A stretch of 23,773 nt of DNA, from contig JAJZXT010000156.1 in assembly GCA_021806355.1 (NCBI GenBank), positions 1 to 23,773 on the forward strand, in the 5' to 3' direction. How positions within the stretch are numbered: the stretch's first letter is position 1; each line of letters begins with the position of its first letter. Position numbers and translations under genes: made by a program. This DNA comes from Thermoplasmata archaeon. Lineage in GTDB: Archaea > Thermoplasmatota > Thermoplasmata > Thermoplasmatales > Thermoplasmataceae. Below, one piece after another: positions 1-6,928 of this stretch. The notes below the pieces were generated by a model. That model did no database searches. It saw nothing but the letters and a program-made list of their open reading frames with translations, and had not been told where the DNA came from.

Positions 1-158
1 TTATGTCCTAAACACCGGATATTACCTATTCCCACTGAGATTCATGACAAATCAGCAGGAGAAAATTCACCGTGCTACAGTGTGTCAATCCATGGATAAT
101 CGCCATAGGTCTTATACTAAAATTTTATTAGGCCGTTGCACTTTTGTGAAAGACGACG

Positions 159-1100
159 ATGTTTCTTCCCCTTTCAGATCTTGATTATTTGAATAGAAGA
201 TTAAAATTTTCCTTCGACTCTGGGGTTGAAATTGCAAAAATGTCAGCGGAATTTGACAGCCCTATTGAGGTTGGAATCTTTATTGGCTCTGATTATTCAG
301 ATAGGGATATATTTATACCAGACAAGAAGGAGTTTAGTCCAGTGGTTGAATTCTTCCTGAGGAAATACCGTGGAGAAAAGCGAGGAAACTTTTGGCTTGT
401 ACGAAGAAATATGGAGGGGACAGAGTTGAAAAATTTTCAGGAGATTATGAGCATTCCTTCAATGGTGCTCAATGGGATTGCCCTTTGCCATGGAGTCTAC
501 GAAGCAGATTTCCTTTTCAATGAAGGCAATGACCGGGCTGTTTCCTCATTGATCCTTGATATCTGTTCCCAGAGTGATACCATCCATATCGACTACCTTG
601 GGGAATCCCAGAGTTATATCAAGACAATGAAATCCACGGACAAAACAAAGAATCTATATGTTGCAGAGATTGATCATGATATTCCTGAGGAAGAAATAAA
701 AAGTGAGCTTGAATCGTTTGGTAATAACTGGGTAAGGATAATTAAGAACCCTTATGGAAGTGAATCGCTCAATTCAATTTACTTTGTAAATGGCAAGCCA
801 TTGAATGATGAGAATGTGACATGCATTAAAGAGGGAAAGTTGTACCAGAAAATTACTGGGAATGCCTTTGTAAGGTCAATGAACCTGCTCGGCAATAAAT
901 CGAGAATCATAACGCAGAGCAGAATTCAGATGCTGGATGGAACCCATTATAAGGCGATTGTGTTCATACCCCAAATGTTCATTAATGAATGGTTAAATAT
1001 TTGGAAAAGTTCCGTCAAAGCGTTAAAAAGCTGGAATCCTGTGCTGTCATTTTTTTCTGATTTCAAAAGTTGGCTGGAACACGTGGAAAAAGAAAACTGA
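159..1100 (+). CDS. Uncharacterised 313-aa protein
   Basis: I do not recognise this protein. It is a soluble, charged 313-residue protein with no signal peptide, no convincing membrane helix and no catalytic motif I can name. The C-terminal third is rich in Trp and aromatic residues (WLNIWK near 280, SWNPVLSFFSDFKSWLEH near 292-309), which looks like an amphipathic helical end. The ATG at 159 is the first in the frame; an AT-rich stretch at 111-130 (cttatac, attttatta) could supply a TATA box about 30 bases upstream. The stop is followed by seven T residues (1106-1112), a plausible archaeal oligo-T terminator. It stands alone and does not share an operon with hutH. Bases 1-158 carry no feature I can assign. 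Two plus-strand frames are open from the window edge (to 99 and to about 177), but neither gives a recognisable protein. The CDS call rests on length and amino-acid composition only. Confidence 0.7.
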   Translation: MFLPLSDLDYLNRRLKFSFDSGVEIAKMSAEFDSPIEVGIFIGSDYSDRDIFIPDKKEFSPVVEFFLRKYRGEKRGNFWLVRRNMEGTELKNFQEIMSIPSMVLNGIALCHGVYEADFLFNEGNDRAVSSLILDICSQSDTIHIDYLGESQSYIKTMKSTDKTKNLYVAEIDHDIPEEEIKSELESFGNNWVRIIKNPYGSESLNSIYFVNGKPLNDENVTCIKEGKLYQKITGNAFVRSMNLLGNKSRIITQSRIQMLDGTHYKAIVFIPQMFINEWLNIWKSSVKALKSWNPVLSFFSDFKSWLEHVEKEN

Positions 1101-1114
1101 TATAATTTTTTTAA

Positions 1115-1390
1115 CATTTGCGAGCGGGAATTTCCCTTTCGCAAGATAGGGGATGAAAACGAGCGAAAAGGTTACTATTTCTCGCAGGATATTGATCTGT
1201 CCGCTGGCAGACAGAAGTGAAAGTGGTCGGATAGCATATTGCTTCATGCGTGCCTGCATCCGTAAAGTCAGATGGCTTAGCATGAAGGACAAAGTACCTT
1301 CGGCCGAAGGGAATTCAAGCCCATGGAGATTCCGCCAGCAACCTTTGAAGTGGGAAGCTCCCTGCGAAAGCTGGGAGAGGAGGTCACTGA
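1115..1390 (+). ncRNA. Structured RNA candidate, possibly an omega-RNA relic
   Basis: This stretch has no convincing protein but folds on paper into a series of local hairpins. They are: 1118-1123/1139-1144 (ttgcga/tcgcaa), with an inner ggga/tccc stem; 1196-1201/1210-1215 (tctgtc/gacaga); a perfect 8-bp stem 1242-1249/1280-1287 (cttcatgc/gcatgaag) enclosing catc/gatg; a palindrome at 1297-1310 giving a 5-bp stem; and 1358-1362/1373-1377 (ctccc/gggag) enclosing gc-GAAA-gc, a GNRA tetraloop. The strand is inferred from the overlapping tnpB-like tail. In IS605-family elements the 3' end of tnpB also encodes the omega RNA, which would explain dense structure overlapping a coding relic. I saw none of the conserved cores of RNase P RNA, SRP RNA or tRNA. 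Transcription is not shown; folding was by eye. Confidence 0.35.
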
Positions 1391-1412
1391 GGCACCCTAC
1401 ATAATTCTTTGA
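1155..1412 (+). pseudogene. Possible tnpB (IS605/IS1341-type) 3'-end relic
   Basis: In the frame ending with TGA at 1410-1412 the last ~43 codons are open and read FKPMEIPP then EVGSSLRKLGEEVTEAP. This resembles the characteristic tail of many archaeal TnpB proteins, which have a 'KPVE...' segment followed by 'EAGSS' and a short variable end. Further upstream the same frame has three in-frame stops. One short piece, QDIDLSAG, is faintly like the TnpB 'RDxNAxxNI' motif that follows the zinc finger. No RuvC catalytic residues or zinc-finger cysteines remain, and no terminal boundary or TnpA gene is visible. The region is also less AT-rich than its flanks. The identification is by motif memory, not alignment, so it could be coincidental. 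If correct, this is a decayed element between the 313-aa gene and hutH. Confidence 0.35.
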
Positions 1413-1458
1413 TTTTGGTTTTTACAATAATGTTCCAGGAAGATTGCTAATTCAAAAA

Positions 1459-1487
1459 GTTTAATCACTTTTCGAATCTTCAAGGTG
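1459..1487 (+). promoter_or_regulatory. hutH promoter and ribosome-binding site
   Basis: An AT-rich agtttaatc (1459-1467) is centred about 27 bases upstream of the hutH ATG at 1490. An aaggtg (1482-1487) lies two bases before the ATG, which is unusually close for a ribosome-binding site. The TATA position alone would fit a near-leaderless transcript. Assigned by eye. Confidence 0.4.
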
Positions 1488-1489
1488 TA

Positions 1490-2998
1490 ATGATTTACAT
1501 TGATGGCACAACCCTTGATATTGAAAAACTGAGACTTATAGCGGAATTTGGGGAAGAAGTCGGTATAACTGAGGAGACAGGAAGAAGAATAATGAAAACC
1601 CGTGATTCCCTCATGAACCTCATATCATCAGGGGCAAATATTTATGGCGTGAATACCGGTTTCGGGAGCCTCCTGAATGTGAGGATCAATCCCGATAAAA
1701 TTGAGGATCTACAGAGAAATCTCATAAGAAGCCATTCAGCTGGCGTGGGCGAACCTCTGGATAAGAAACATGTCAGATCAATAATGGCAATTCGCGCCAA
1801 TAGTTTGTGCAAGGGATTCTCAGGAATTTCTGTGGAGTTGATTGAGAAGATTCTGGAATTTCTGAATAATGACGTTTACCCCTATGTACCAAGATTTGGG
1901 TCGGTGGGAGCCAGCGGAGACCTTGCCCCCCTTGCACACATTGGCCTGTGCCTCATGGGCGAAGGCTATGTTTTGTCGGATCGGATGAGAATTGAAACCT
2001 CGGAATACCTGGCAAAGAAATCTATCGAGCCTTACCGATTCAAGTCAAAGGAAAGCATTTCATTCATTAATGGAACTGCTACGATAACAGGGATTCTGTC
2101 ACTGGAGACGGGGAGGGCTATTGACCTGTTGAAATTGTCATTGGGTTCGGCTTCCATGAGCTTTGAATCTATGAAAGGCACGAGAAAAGCGTTTGAAAGC
2201 TGGGCAGTAGGTGCGAGACCACATCAGGGCCAGATCGAGATTGCCAGGAATATGGGCAAGATTCTTGCAGATAGTGCCATATGCGAGCTATCTGAAAAGA
2301 CAAAGGTTCAGGATGCCTACAGCCTGAGATGCATACCACAGGTATATGGTGCAGTATTTGACACAATCAGGTATGTGAAATCAATTATTGAGGTGGAGAT
2401 GAATTCCGCCACTGACAACCCTCTTGTGAACGATGAAGAGTTTGTTTCTGCCGGAAATTTCCATGGGGAGCCGGTAGCATTTGCAAGTGACTTCCTGGCC
2501 ATAGCCCTGTGTGATCTTGGAAACATGATTGAGAGGAGAATTGCGAGAATTACTGATGAGAAATTAAGTGGCCTTCCCCCATTCCTTGTAAAAGACAGTG
2601 GCCTTAATTCAGGCTACATGATTGCACAGTATACAGCCGCTGCCCTTTGCAACAGGAATAAAACTCTCGCCAACCCATCCTCAACCGATACAATACCTAC
2701 ATGTGCAAACCAGGAGGATCATGTGAGTATGGGAGCGAATTCTGCCATAAAACTCGCTGAACTTATTGACAATCTGCAGGAGATAATTTCAATTGAATAT
2801 GTTCTTTCCTCGCAAGCTCTGGATCTTCTTGAAGAGGTGCCATGCTCCTTCAATGAGTCGTTAAGAACGGCGATCCGGGAAACCATTGACCACCTGCACG
2901 AAGACCGTCCAATATTCCGTGATATTGAAAAAATGTCAGAGATGATGAAATCCGAAAGATTCAGGGATATTATTTCCCTGATAAATTTGGATATCTAG
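1490..2998 (+). CDS. hutH: Histidine ammonia-lyase
   Basis: It catalyses non-oxidative deamination of L-histidine to trans-urocanate and ammonia, the first step of histidine degradation; the enzyme is cytosolic. At 502 residues it is the usual length for the aromatic amino-acid lyase family. The MIO prosthetic group forms from Ala141-Ser142-Gly143 in GSVGASGDLAPLAH. The active-site loop Tyr is in YGVNTGFG (Tyr52). The Ser-His pair at 81-82 (RSHSAGVG) is typical of histidine rather than tyrosine or phenylalanine lyases. Further family motifs are NGT at about 194, TDNPL at about 305 and the QEDHVSMG block near 413. No urocanate hydratase or other hut gene lies in the window, so the rest of the pathway must be elsewhere or absent. 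The gene is convergent with the acyl-CoA synthetase, with only three bases between the stop codons. Confidence 0.95.
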   Translation: MIYIDGTTLDIEKLRLIAEFGEEVGITEETGRRIMKTRDSLMNLISSGANIYGVNTGFGSLLNVRINPDKIEDLQRNLIRSHSAGVGEPLDKKHVRSIMAIRANSLCKGFSGISVELIEKILEFLNNDVYPYVPRFGSVGASGDLAPLAHIGLCLMGEGYVLSDRMRIETSEYLAKKSIEPYRFKSKESISFINGTATITGILSLETGRAIDLLKLSLGSASMSFESMKGTRKAFESWAVGARPHQGQIEIARNMGKILADSAICELSEKTKVQDAYSLRCIPQVYGAVFDTIRYVKSIIEVEMNSATDNPLVNDEEFVSAGNFHGEPVAFASDFLAIALCDLGNMIERRIARITDEKLSGLPPFLVKDSGLNSGYMIAQYTAAALCNRNKTLANPSSTDTIPTCANQEDHVSMGANSAIKLAELIDNLQEIISIEYVLSSQALDLLEEVPCSFNESLRTAIRETIDHLHEDRPIFRDIEKMSEMMKSERFRDIISLINLDI

Positions 2999-3001
2999 AA
3001 A

Positions 3002-4675
3002 TTATCTCAGTTCCTTTTTCAATACTTTCCCTACAACACTCCGAGGAAGCGATTCCCTGAATTCTATTACTCTTGGTACCTTGTAAACTGCAAGATGGGT
3101 AGTGCAATAGCGCATTATTTCATCGTTCGTAAGTGTCTCTCCCTTTTTGATGACTATTACTGCCTTTACCGTTTCTCCCCTGTGGACATCCTTGATTCCC
3201 ACGACTGCAACATCCTCAATCTTTGGATGCCGATATAGAACTTCTTCCACTTCCCTTGGGTATATATTATACCCTCCAGCTATGATCAGGTCTTTTTTCC
3301 TGTCTACTATGTGGATATAACCCTCTTGATCAATCATTCCAAGATCACCGGTGAACAGCCATCCATCCCTAATGGTATCTTGCGTCTCCTCAACGTTATT
3401 CAGGTAGCCCAGCATTACCTGCGGACCCTTTGCAATAATCTCGCCTATTTCACCTATTGGCAATTCCTTGATTCCTTTCTCTTCATCTACGATCTTGACT
3501 ACAGTGTTTGGAACAGGGAAACCCACCGAACCAGCTTTTCTTTTCTCCAATTCTACTGGTGTTGCACAAACTACCGGAGAAGCCTCGGTAAGCCCATAAC
3601 CTTCCAGAAGTGATGCTCCGGATCTGACTTCAAACTCCTTCTGAATCTCCAGTGGAAGCGGAGCGGCTCCAGACAGGAGAAGTTCAAGTGATTGTATATT
3701 ATATTTTGAGCTTTTCTTGAATCGTATGAGCGAGTGGTACATTGTTGGAATGCCTGGAAATATAAGGGATTTTGCCTTCTGAATTGTTTTCAACACGTTT
3801 TTTGTGTCCCTTGGATCGGGGACAATAACCATTTTTGCCTTTACGTAACAGGGCATCAGCATTGCTGTCATCATTCCATAGACATGGAAGAACGGTATTG
3901 CCGAAAGGAATGTTCTATTCTCCCTCATATCCTTTGGAAGCCATTCCGTCAGTTGGTAAACGTTAGAGACAAGGTTCTGGTGCGATAGCAATGCACCTTT
4001 AGGAGTACCGGTTGTTCCACCTGTGTATTGAATGAGTGCCGGCATTTTCATCGGATCGATCTTTGCCTCTGCTGTGTGCCTTGATGAAGATGATTTTGGG
4101 GAGAATGAAAATATGTAGTCTCTCTTTGGAATTTTTACCTTATTTTTGCCCTTGGAAAGGGAATACAATGATGCAAGCAACCCGGGAAGGTAGTCCTGAA
4201 TCTTTGTTACAATAATCTTGTTTATTGTAGCCGGGTACAGCTGCTCAATTTTTGGGTAAAAATCATCCAGGATGATAACGGTGGAAGTTGTTGAATCGGT
4301 AAACTCATCCCTCAATTCAAATGTGGTGTAAAGGGGATTTGCCTGTACAACTATGGCTCCTATTTTTACTATGGCAAAGAACAGTATGACGAATTGAGGG
4401 GAATTTGGAAGCATAAGGCCAACACGATCATAAGGTTTTATTCCTATATCGGTGAGATAGTCTGCGGCCCTGTCAGCAGCAGCCTTCAAATCAGCATATG
4501 ATGTTTTCTTTCCATAAAAGTCCATTGCAATATTTCCCGGTGCGGATTTAGCAGCCTCTTCTAAAAGAGAATAAACAGTTCTTTCAGGGATCTTGAATTT
4601 CCTTCTTGTTCCAGCTGGATAATTTTTCTCCCAGAGTGCCTCAATTGATTTCGTGATTTCAGATTCTTCTTCCAA
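3002..4675 (-). CDS. AMP-forming long-chain acyl-CoA synthetase
   Basis: It activates a carboxylic acid, probably a medium- or long-chain fatty acid, to its CoA thioester through an acyl-adenylate. All core motifs of the ANL superfamily are present: A3 P-loop YTGGTTGTPKG (217-227), A5 GYGLTE (359-364), A7 TGD (442-444), A8 hinge DRKKDLIIAGGYNIYPREVE (458-477) and the C-terminal catalytic lysine in SVVGKVLKKELR (Lys550). At 557 residues it is full length. The start is a TTG at 4675; no ATG or GTG lies upstream in frame before a stop, and GGAG sits 11 bases upstream. Chain length cannot be read from sequence, but the nearby EtfABCX operon would suit a fatty-acid oxidising cell. The gene is divergent from thrS across 231 bases. 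It could act on other acids such as phenylacetate-type substrates. Confidence 0.9.
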   Translation of the reverse strand: MEEESEITKSIEALWEKNYPAGTRRKFKIPERTVYSLLEEAAKSAPGNIAMDFYGKKTSYADLKAAADRAADYLTDIGIKPYDRVGLMLPNSPQFVILFFAIVKIGAIVVQANPLYTTFELRDEFTDSTTSTVIILDDFYPKIEQLYPATINKIIVTKIQDYLPGLLASLYSLSKGKNKVKIPKRDYIFSFSPKSSSSRHTAEAKIDPMKMPALIQYTGGTTGTPKGALLSHQNLVSNVYQLTEWLPKDMRENRTFLSAIPFFHVYGMMTAMLMPCYVKAKMVIVPDPRDTKNVLKTIQKAKSLIFPGIPTMYHSLIRFKKSSKYNIQSLELLLSGAAPLPLEIQKEFEVRSGASLLEGYGLTEASPVVCATPVELEKRKAGSVGFPVPNTVVKIVDEEKGIKELPIGEIGEIIAKGPQVMLGYLNNVEETQDTIRDGWLFTGDLGMIDQEGYIHIVDRKKDLIIAGGYNIYPREVEEVLYRHPKIEDVAVVGIKDVHRGETVKAVIVIKKGETLTNDEIMRYCTTHLAVYKVPRVIEFRESLPRSVVGKVLKKELR

Positions 4676-4720
4676 ATTAACATCAACTCCATGTGATAGA
4701 ATATCATTCCATCCATAATT

Positions 4721-4732
4721 TTATACTTAAAA
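4721..4732. promoter_or_regulatory. Near-symmetric TATA region between acyl-CoA synthetase and thrS
   Basis: The sequence ttatacttaaaa is AT-rich on both strands. Read on the minus strand it lies 46-57 bases before the TTG start of the acyl-CoA synthetase, which leaves room for a short leader with the GGAG site. Read on the plus strand it is centred about 29 bases before the ATG of a 31-codon small ORF at 4756. It is the only strong TATA-like element serving the minus-strand gene. Confidence 0.4.
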
Positions 4733-4755
4733 ATCTTTTGCCCTGAAAATATTTC

Positions 4756-4851
4756 ATGCTTGGAATTGCTCTAAACGTTTCATCAATGATTGACAAGGGG
4801 CATCCATTTATTTTCAATGACCCTATCTCAGGAGCCACCTTTGAACCCTAA
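4756..4851 (+). CDS. Possible 31-aa small ORF upstream of thrS
   Basis: A plus-strand ATG at 4756 opens a 31-codon frame (MLGIALNVSSMIDKGHPF at its N-terminus) ending with TAA at 4849-4851. A TATA-like ttatacttaaaa lies about 29 bases before the ATG, the spacing seen for leaderless genes elsewhere in this window. There is no ribosome-binding site. It is not rich in threonine codons, so it does not look like an attenuation leader for thrS. It could be the N-terminal stump of a lost gene, a genuine micropeptide or chance; the evidence is the promoter spacing and little else. Confidence 0.2.
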   Translation: MLGIALNVSSMIDKGHPFIFNDPISGATFEP

Positions 4852-4876
4852 CCGGATTGCAGGTTTCATCTCAAGG

Positions 4877-4883
4877 TATATAT
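4877..4883 (+). promoter_or_regulatory. thrS TATA box
   Basis: A clean tatatat is centred about 27 bases before the thrS ATG at 4907, and there is no Shine-Dalgarno sequence in between. That spacing implies transcription starting at or next to the A of the ATG, i.e. a leaderless mRNA. Confidence 0.65.
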
Positions 4884-4906
4884 CTCTAATTATTCTTTGG
4901 CATTGA

Positions 4907-6928
4907 ATGCCGGAAATTAACAAAGATAATAAAAAAATCGTGAAAGTAGAGTCGGGACATAGAATTTCAGAATACGTGAAGTCAAATGAGTACATAGCGG
5001 CAATTGTTGATGGAACCCTGCATGATCTTTCAGACGTGCTTGAATCAGGAAGAGATGCTGTCCTTATACATGTTGATAGCGAGGAAGGAATGAGAATCTT
5101 GAGGCATTCAGCTGCCCATCTGCTGGCACAAGCAGTAACTGAGATATTCCCGGATGCCCTTCCTAACGCCGGACCAGCCACCGATGATGGTTTCTACTAC
5201 GATTTCAGGATGCAGCCGATAGGCATGGAAGATCTCAGTAAAGTTGAGGAAAGAATGAGGGAAATTTCCTCAAAAAAGTTAAAAATAGAAAAGCGGGAGT
5301 TGAATAAGAGAGAACTTCTGGAATTATTCAAGAACAATAAATACAAGATTGATAGGATAATGGAAAATGTGAAGGACGGGACATCTTCAACGGTATATTC
5401 GCAGGGAGAATATGTGGACTTTTGCAGAGGCCCTCATGTGCCGGAGACTTCCTATATCAAGGCATTCAAACTTCTCTCTATTGCCAGCACCAATTACCGG
5501 GGAGACGTGAAACTTGAGAGCATGGTCAGGATATATGGAACGGCCTTCCCCGATGAAAAATCGCTGAAACTATACATAAAGAACAGGGAGGAGGCTGCAA
5601 AGAGGGACCACAGGAAGATAGGCGCAGAAATGGATCTCTTTGTTTTCAATCCCGACAGGGCTCCAGGCCTTCCGCTATACACATCCAACGGAGCTTTCAT
5701 CAGGAACCAGTTGATAGACTTCATGAGGAACCTCAATAGAGAGAATGGCTGGATGGAGGTTTGTACTCCACACCTCTTCAGGGACACAATGTGGAAGCAA
5801 TCCGGCCACTATGCAAAATACAAGGATGACATGTTTCTATTCACACTTGCAGATGGTGATGAATATGCACTCAAGCCTATGAACTGCCCGGGGCACATAA
5901 CTATTTTTGAGAACAGTCCCCACAGCTACAGGGATATGCCAGTGAAAATGAGTGAATTTGGCACTGTTTACAGATATGAAAAGTCCGGAGAGGTGGGAGG
6001 GCTGAGCAGACCAAGAACCTTCACGATAGATGATGGCCACGCATTTTTGAGACCTGACCAGATAAAGGAGGAGATTGGACTTACGCTGGACATGATTATG
6101 AAAAGCATGGGAATCATGCTCAGTGGATGGCCAATATCATTTGACCTGAGCCTTATGGACAAGAACCATCCGGAGAGTTATCTCCTGCAGTATAAGTGCA
6201 GAAAGTGTACCCATATAATAGAACCTGTCAGGAAATCCGCTAATGCATCAGATATACAATGCCCGGAGTGCGGGTCTGTGGATCTTGAACCTGATTTTTC
6301 CGTGTGGGATTCCGCCACAGACCAACTCAGGAGCGCACTTGTCTCCAGAAACATCGCCTTCAAGGAATTTGAAGGTGAAGCTGCCTTTTACGGCCCTAAG
6401 ATTGATGTGCACGTTAAAGACGCCTTTGGAAGGTCATGGCAGCTTTCCACTCTGCAGCTTGACTTCAACATGCCGAGAAGCTTTGGCCTGTATTTCATAA
6501 ACAGCGAGAGCAAGCATGAGACACCAATAATGCTGCACAGGGCAATCTTTGGTTCGATTGAGCGGCTCATCGTGATACTCCTTGAAAGTTATTTTGGAAA
6601 GCTGCCAACATGGCTATCGCCATTGCAGGTATATTTAATACCGGTAAGCGAGGCCTATGCAGATTATGCCTCCGAGATTGAGAAGATGCTAAAGAGCAGG
6701 GGAATAATGTGTATCCTTGATTTGAGTTCTGAAACAGTAGGAAAGAAGATAAAGCTAATCAGGACAAAAAGGCCGTCTTACATATGTGTTGTTGGGGAGA
6801 ATGAACGAAACAATAATACGATCACTGTGAGAAACAGGAAAGACTCCCAGGTAACGCTGGCCGTGGATGAATTTATAAATAAATTGACAAAAGAGATAAA
6901 TGAAAGAAGGATAGAACAGTCCTTCTAG
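4907..6928 (+). CDS. thrS: Threonyl-tRNA synthetase, bacterial/eukaryotic-type editing domain
   Basis: Class II synthetase that charges tRNA-Thr. Domains in order: TGS-like N-terminus (about 10-56); editing domain with the HxxxH pair His67/His71 (HSAAH) and Cys173/His177 (CRGPH); catalytic core; and C-terminal anticodon-binding domain (about 573-665). The catalytic zinc ligands are Cys327 (MNCPGH), His378 (DDGH) and His544 (MLHRAIFGS). Motif 2 is TVYRYEKSGEVGGLSRPR (353-370). Most euryarchaeal ThrRS carry a different, D-aminoacyl-deacylase-like N-terminal editing domain, so this is the bacterial/eukaryotic architecture in an archaeon. Residues 431-455 add CRKC...CPEC, a Cys4 zinc-ribbon-like insertion inside the core that standard ThrRS lacks. 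The 673-aa length is slightly long, in line with that insertion. The stop abuts the stop of the convergent etfA. Confidence 0.95.
   Translation: MPEINKDNKKIVKVESGHRISEYVKSNEYIAAIVDGTLHDLSDVLESGRDAVLIHVDSEEGMRILRHSAAHLLAQAVTEIFPDALPNAGPATDDGFYYDFRMQPIGMEDLSKVEERMREISSKKLKIEKRELNKRELLELFKNNKYKIDRIMENVKDGTSSTVYSQGEYVDFCRGPHVPETSYIKAFKLLSIASTNYRGDVKLESMVRIYGTAFPDEKSLKLYIKNREEAAKRDHRKIGAEMDLFVFNPDRAPGLPLYTSNGAFIRNQLIDFMRNLNRENGWMEVCTPHLFRDTMWKQSGHYAKYKDDMFLFTLADGDEYALKPMNCPGHITIFENSPHSYRDMPVKMSEFGTVYRYEKSGEVGGLSRPRTFTIDDGHAFLRPDQIKEEIGLTLDMIMKSMGIMLSGWPISFDLSLMDKNHPESYLLQYKCRKCTHIIEPVRKSANASDIQCPECGSVDLEPDFSVWDSATDQLRSALVSRNIAFKEFEGEAAFYGPKIDVHVKDAFGRSWQLSTLQLDFNMPRSFGLYFINSESKHETPIMLHRAIFGSIERLIVILLESYFGKLPTWLSPLQVYLIPVSEAYADYASEIEKMLKSRGIMCILDLSSETVGKKIKLIRTKRPSYICVVGENERNNNTITVRNRKDSQVTLAVDEFINKLTKEINERRIEQSF

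Noticed and set aside
1..158. Two plus-strand frames open from the left edge
   Set aside because: Neither short peptide is recognisable and neither has a start in the window; one cannot tell a gene end from chance.
1115..1390. RNase P RNA, SRP RNA or tRNA
   Set aside because: The conserved GAGGAAAGUCC and ACAGAA...GGCUUA cores, the SRP54-binding loop and a T-loop were not found in suitable arrangement.
1153..1404. 83-codon plus-strand ORF in the hairpin-rich region
   Set aside because: Composition is unlike a protein (many Arg/Ser/Trp from structured, GC-richer DNA) and it overlaps strong RNA stems and the TnpB-like tail in another frame.
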